Shown one piece after another: positions 61,062 through 64,000 of a stretch of DNA of 64,000 nucleotides (its first letter is position 1; each line of letters begins with the position of its first letter). The notes under the pieces were generated by a model that searched no databases, had not been told where the DNA came from, and was given only the letters and a program-made list of their open reading frames with translations. Where the stretch lies: positions 606,702-670,701 of the forward strand of contig JAZKBK010000006.1 of assembly GCA_040388625.1 (NCBI GenBank), in the 5' to 3' direction. Source of the DNA: Gemmatimonadota bacterium (GTDB lineage: Bacteria > Gemmatimonadota > Gemmatimonadetes > Gemmatimonadales > Gemmatimonadaceae). The translations under genes were made by a program, and so were the position numbers.

Positions 61062-61529
61062 TTACTGTCGGACCAAGTTGGTAAAGGTGATCTGGACGTT
61101 ACTGGCTGTCGAGCCGGAGGTCGCGTTGCAGTCGCGGCCATTGGCAAAGCCCGTGAGGTTGCCATTGCCCGAGACCGTGAAGGAGCCGTAGAGGGTGCCG
61201 GGGCAGGGGGATGGGACTACCAGCGTAATGTCGGCACCGAGGTTGGTGGTCTTGCCGGTGAGACTGCCTGCGTAGAGTTGCTGGCCTGTCGTCGAGTCGG
61301 TCAGGGCGAAGGTGCCGGAGAAGGACTGGCCGAGCTGGGAGGTGGTCATGGTGAAGGTCAGCGGCGAGGCCTGGCTCGGCGGGACGCTTACCGGGATGGC
61401 GCCGGGGTGGAACGTCGCGGGGCCGGAGTACGTGGCGTTGTAGAGGGCCTGGTCGAGGCCGGTGATGGCTTGGCCGGAGCAGGCGGCGAGGGAGAGGACG
61501 GCGGCGGTGAGGAGTAAGCGACGCGGCAT
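61062..61529 (-). CDS. Hypothetical lipoprotein
   Basis: 155 residues. Lipobox SLAACSGQ, then a beta-rich mature part (TFTMTTSQLGQSFSGTFAL, TNLGADITLVVPSPCPGTLY, SGNGNLTGFANGRDC) rich in Gly, Thr and Ser. Two Cys could form a disulfide. No family recognised. It starts upstream of the cytochrome gene with a 21-base gap, so may be co-transcribed. TATATT lies at -15 to -10 from its ATG. Confidence 0.7.
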   Translation of the reverse strand: MPRRLLLTAAVLSLAACSGQAITGLDQALYNATYSGPATFHPGAIPVSVPPSQASPLTFTMTTSQLGQSFSGTFALTDSTTGQQLYAGSLTGKTTNLGADITLVVPSPCPGTLYGSFTVSGNGNLTGFANGRDCNATSGSTASNVQITFTNLVRQ

Positions 61530-61894
61530 TACTTGGGCAATATAACGGGCGTGGGATGCGCGCTCGGGTCACCGGACGCGGCGATTGGTCGCGAGGTACG
61601 TTGCGATGCATTCGGCTGCGGGCATTGAAGCCGTCAGTCTGCAGTTATGGCAACGGTACCGGCCCGTCGTTCCGATGGAGCCGCACGTGTGGTCTTAGCG
61701 TGCAAAGCGATGCAGTATAAGATGGCGGATCGCGATTGGCGCCGAAAAGCCTAGCGGATAACGCGACGCGAGTTACGTCTCGCGGAGATGCGAAGCCGAG
61801 GCAACTTACGTTACGTGTATGCAGTGTTTTCGAAGCCGAGCTTTGCAGTGTAATACGCCTTAGCTCGACGACACACCCTTCCGTACCCCCCACT
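61530..61894. other. Gene-poor stretch with short direct repeats
   Basis: About 365 bases without a convincing gene. GAAGCCGAG occurs at about 61793 and 61832, TGCAGTG twice near 61818 and 61846, and TTACGT twice. The sequence is less GC-rich than its neighbours. It could mark the boundary of acquired DNA. Confidence 0.4.
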
Positions 61895-61900
61895 TAAGTT
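61895..61900 (+). promoter_or_regulatory. -10 box for a leaderless HNH-like gene transcript
   Basis: TAAGTT at exactly -12 to -7 from the ATG at 61907; no ribosome site. Confidence 0.4.
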
Positions 61901-61906
61901 TCATCG

Positions 61907-62686
61907 ATGGAACCCATCGAGCCGAGTTTTCCCCAATACATCGGCCGCTGTGTGTATTGCGGTCGAGCCGATGTTCGGCTCACGGACGAGCACGTCGTAC
62001 CGTACGCTTGGAATGGCACGTGGGTGCTTCAAAAGGCAACGTGCGACGAACACCAGCTACTCACTTCGCGCATTGAGAACGAGGTCCTGAAAAATGCCTG
62101 GGGGGCTGCGCGAGCCACTCTCGGCGTGCGTACTCGTCACAGGAAGGACCGGCATGGCTCTTATCCAGTGAAGCTCGAGCGGTCAGGGGCCATCTTGACA
62201 CCCCAAGTTGAGGTCCGCGATCACCCGGGACCGCTTGTCATGCCGGAATTCGCAGCCCCCGGCAAAACACCAGCGAGTTCACCGATTGCTGGGATGCCAG
62301 TGACGGAATTCCCAATGTTGTATCGCCCGGCGAAGCTCAGGGCCGTCGGAGTAACCCACTCAGCAGACGCTGCGTGGGTGCGTTTCCCCGATCCGAAGGT
62401 GTTCGCGCTTTTCTTGGCCAAGATTGCGCACACGTTCGCCGTCGGATGTTATGGCATTGACATGAACCTCGGAACGCCGCTCCTTCAGGCTCTACTCGTC
62501 GAGGACGCGAGCATTTTTCGTTACGTTGGCAACGATTCCTCACTCGGAATCCACACGGATCCTGCTGGGGATCACAGCGTCGTCATAGCCGGTACGCTGG
62601 AAGAACGATTTGCGTTCGTCAGGCTGTTTCCTGGCACGGAAGCTCCCGAATATGTCGTTCGTCTAGACTCCCCCGCCGCGGGCTGA
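61907..62686 (+). CDS. HNH-endonuclease-like protein
   Basis: 259 residues. The N-terminus shows GRCVYCGRADVRLTDEHVVP (CxxC and H), AWNGTWVLQKATCDEHQ and LLTSRIENEV, like the zinc-binding HNH family in which CxxC, EHVVP and C-x-x-H sit in this order. The remaining ~190 residues have no recognised domain. Possible role in DNA defence or mobile elements, from the HNH-like site and its location next to a possible helicase-nuclease gene. Codon use looks less GC-rich than elsewhere. Confidence 0.55.
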   Translation: MEPIEPSFPQYIGRCVYCGRADVRLTDEHVVPYAWNGTWVLQKATCDEHQLLTSRIENEVLKNAWGAARATLGVRTRHRKDRHGSYPVKLERSGAILTPQVEVRDHPGPLVMPEFAAPGKTPASSPIAGMPVTEFPMLYRPAKLRAVGVTHSADAAWVRFPDPKVFALFLAKIAHTFAVGCYGIDMNLGTPLLQALLVEDASIFRYVGNDSSLGIHTDPAGDHSVVIAGTLEERFAFVRLFPGTEAPEYVVRLDSPAAG

Positions 62687-62832
62687 AGAGCGTTAAGCGG
62701 AACTTAGGGTCAGAATGGACTTTCTTGACGCCAACGAATGGCATACCACGAGAAGGGCTCTCTGACCTCAGTTTCATGCTAGAACCGTGGTCAGATCTTG
62801 TGCACGGGAGACAAGATTCGACTCAACGGCGA

Positions 62833-63993
62833 TCAACCGCCGTGACCGACGGGATTCATAATGGACGACGCAGGCGTCTCTCGCTGCGCTCGCGCGAACG
62901 CGCCCGCCGTCGCGCCAGCGTTGTCTAAAGCGATCGCTGCAGCTGACCGCCATTCAGCATTGCCAGGGCCTGGATATGTTTCGCGCAGGCGCCTCACGGT
63001 CGCAATAGCAGTCGTGGCCCACGTCCGAAAGTCGTCAAGACGAAAAACCCGCACGTCGATGAGGTGTGGTAACGCTTCGCGCTCGAGCTTGCTCACGGGG
63101 GTCACGAGGACCGGAAGAATCTTCGCATCCTTTGCATTGGGAAGCTTGTCGCGGATCCAGTTTGGGTGCGTCGCAACCTGACGTGCTTTGCCGACTGAAA
63201 GTATGCTGTCAGCTCCTGCCTTCGAATGCGACTCAAACACGATTATAAAGTCGTCATCGGAACGCCACCATGGATCAGGAGAGCCACGCTCCTCTACTTT
63301 CCCCGCCTCGAACCCCAGTAGCTCGCCCAACCCCACTTGCCCAGCTTCGAAGTCGTGCGCCTCGCGGCTCGCAAGCCGTGCCATCACATCAGCAACCTTC
63401 CGCTCGAATCGATGATTCAAGAGCATGCCGTGTTGGTCAAACACACCTTCCAGGCGTTCGATTTGTGCTCCCAACGCTGCAGCGCCGCTGTCAATTTCTG
63501 AGACAGCGTGTTCGCTGCCTGAAGCGTATGACCGGCGTGCTAAGGTCACCAACCAGGAGATATCTGGAGCTGCTTTCGCTGCAGCCGTGAAGTGATCTCG
63601 CGCGTACTGCTCGAACCCAGGGCTGCCATTTTTTGCCGCCAAGTACGCCGCACTACCCGCCAGATACTGCCAGAGCGCGCGGTAGCCACGCAGCTCTGGG
63701 CTCTCCAGCTTGGCCAGAACGTCCCGGCACTGATCAAGCGCTGCCATGTAATCGCTTCTCCAGATTGCCTCTTGGTATTTCACCTCGTGCGGCGCCGCCT
63801 CTGCAAGCTCGTCAATCCCGGCAGGCGGAACCTGCACTGCGGCGGCACGGAGCGCCTGAATATCCTCCTCGGCTAGTTTCCACTCCTCCCCCTGCGCCAT
63901 CAGAGCTTCAAAAGCTTGGACAAAATCCGTCACATCCGCGCCACGCGACTGCTGGACACCGAACTGCAATTCTGCAGCGAGTTCCGGATGCAT
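62833..63993 (-). CDS. C-terminal part of a putative nuclease/helicase-associated protein (possibly truncated by window edge)
   Basis: 386 residues visible from an ATG seven bases inside the window; the frame has no stop upstream, so it may be longer. The N-terminal part is helical (QYARDHFTAAAKAAPDISWL). The C-terminal ~130 residues (GSPDPWWRSDDDFIIVFESH, KARQVATHPNWIRDKL, RVFRLDDFRTWA) resemble a PD-(D/E)xK-like fold, with SPD and E...K residues as candidate catalytic positions. Similar C-termini occur on large DEAD-box proteins in defence islands, as I recall; this is low certainty. Next to an HNH-like gene. Confidence 0.45.
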   Translation of the reverse strand: MHPELAAELQFGVQQSRGADVTDFVQAFEALMAQGEEWKLAEEDIQALRAAAVQVPPAGIDELAEAAPHEVKYQEAIWRSDYMAALDQCRDVLAKLESPELRGYRALWQYLAGSAAYLAAKNGSPGFEQYARDHFTAAAKAAPDISWLVTLARRSYASGSEHAVSEIDSGAAALGAQIERLEGVFDQHGMLLNHRFERKVADVMARLASREAHDFEAGQVGLGELLGFEAGKVEERGSPDPWWRSDDDFIIVFESHSKAGADSILSVGKARQVATHPNWIRDKLPNAKDAKILPVLVTPVSKLEREALPHLIDVRVFRLDDFRTWATTAIATVRRLRETYPGPGNAEWRSAAAIALDNAGATAGAFARAQRETPASSIMNPVGHGG

Positions 63994-64000
63994 GGGACCT

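Noticed and set aside
61099-61611. 170-residue minus-strand frame rich in Arg, Pro and His
   Set aside because: Shadow of the lipoprotein gene at 61062-61529, which has a signal peptide and normal composition.
61735-61870. Possible integron attC site in the gene-poor stretch
   Set aside because: There are imperfect paired segments and GCGTTA, but the terminal RYYYAAC and GTTRRRY boxes could not be matched as a pair on either strand, and there is no integrase.
61645-61893. 82-residue minus-strand frame in the gap
   Set aside because: No ribosome site, no recognisable domain, spans repeated sequence.

Overview
The window is GC-rich bacterial chromosome with dense, mostly short operons. The mix suggests a Gemmatimonadota-like soil bacterium. 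The indicators are several ECF sigma/anti-sigma pairs, many small lipoproteins, DUF4097 proteins, carboxypeptidase-regulatory/TonB-plug proteins, a GWxTD-like protein, a PadR plus 'orphan' FtsX/MacB permease pair, a complete SUF iron-sulfur operon, and -10-like TATATTTG/TANNNT boxes sitting directly on start codons. This assignment is inference from gene content; no rRNA or other marker gene is present.

Layout. 1-7 kb: an ECF sigma factor with the start of its downstream partner, a class-C-like serine hydrolase whose basic tail overlaps a DUF59 (SufT-like) gene, a double aspartyl-protease lipoprotein, an M1 metallopeptidase and a DoxX protein. 7-9.3 kb: a minus-strand GNAT / dienoyl-CoA isomerase-like / 2,4-dienoyl-CoA reductase-like operon for unsaturated acyl-CoA breakdown. 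9.4-13 kb: an ECF sigma / membrane anti-sigma / two DUF4097 operon, followed by tandem repeats. 13.4-24.7 kb: RNase D, an AI-2E-type permease, a PLP enzyme, a histone-like DUF6496 protein, an ICMT-like methyltransferase, an NPP-type phosphodiesterase, ferredoxin, YhbY, an M23 peptidase, an SDR, two related lipoproteins, an NTF2-like lipoprotein and an FHA protein. 24.9-33 kb: sufBCD (minus), divergent sufS, two outer-membrane genes, then sufU and a YciI-like gene. 33-42 kb: a GWxTD-like protein, a molybdate/tungstate-type ABC pair without a visible binding protein, a haem-bearing beta-barrel divergent from a cupredoxin, a Na-type ABC exporter pair and a bacilliredoxin. 42-50.7 kb: lepB, a SWIB protein with an Ala/Lys tail, a BNR-type lipoprotein divergent from pruA, a sigma/anti-sigma pair and a frameshifted VIT-VWA gene. 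50.8-57.7 kb: an ArsR-SRPBCC-DinB operon with a clear promoter/operator, an SDR, a repeat-rich gap with a MITE candidate, PadR with an ADOP permease, and a toxin-antitoxin pair. 57.7-61.5 kb: infA, an Omp85-like barrel, a cytochrome c and a lipoprotein. 61.5-64 kb: a gene-poor, less GC-rich stretch, an HNH-like protein and the C-terminal part of a possible nuclease/helicase protein.

Main points of interest. (1) infA, the gene for initiation factor IF-1, has no ATG/GTG/TTG at its start. An ATC occupies exactly the initiator position behind an AGAGGA ribosome site. (2) The divergent pruA and BNR genes start inside one perfect inverted repeat that contains both start codons and both -10 boxes. 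(3) Several genes have a TANNNT box exactly 12 to 7 bases before ATG, which predicts leaderless mRNAs. (4) A dispersed hairpin family shows compensatory stem changes between copies. (5) The serine hydrolase and DUF59 genes overlap by 170 bases in low-complexity coding sequence, with a promoter-like box inside the overlap.
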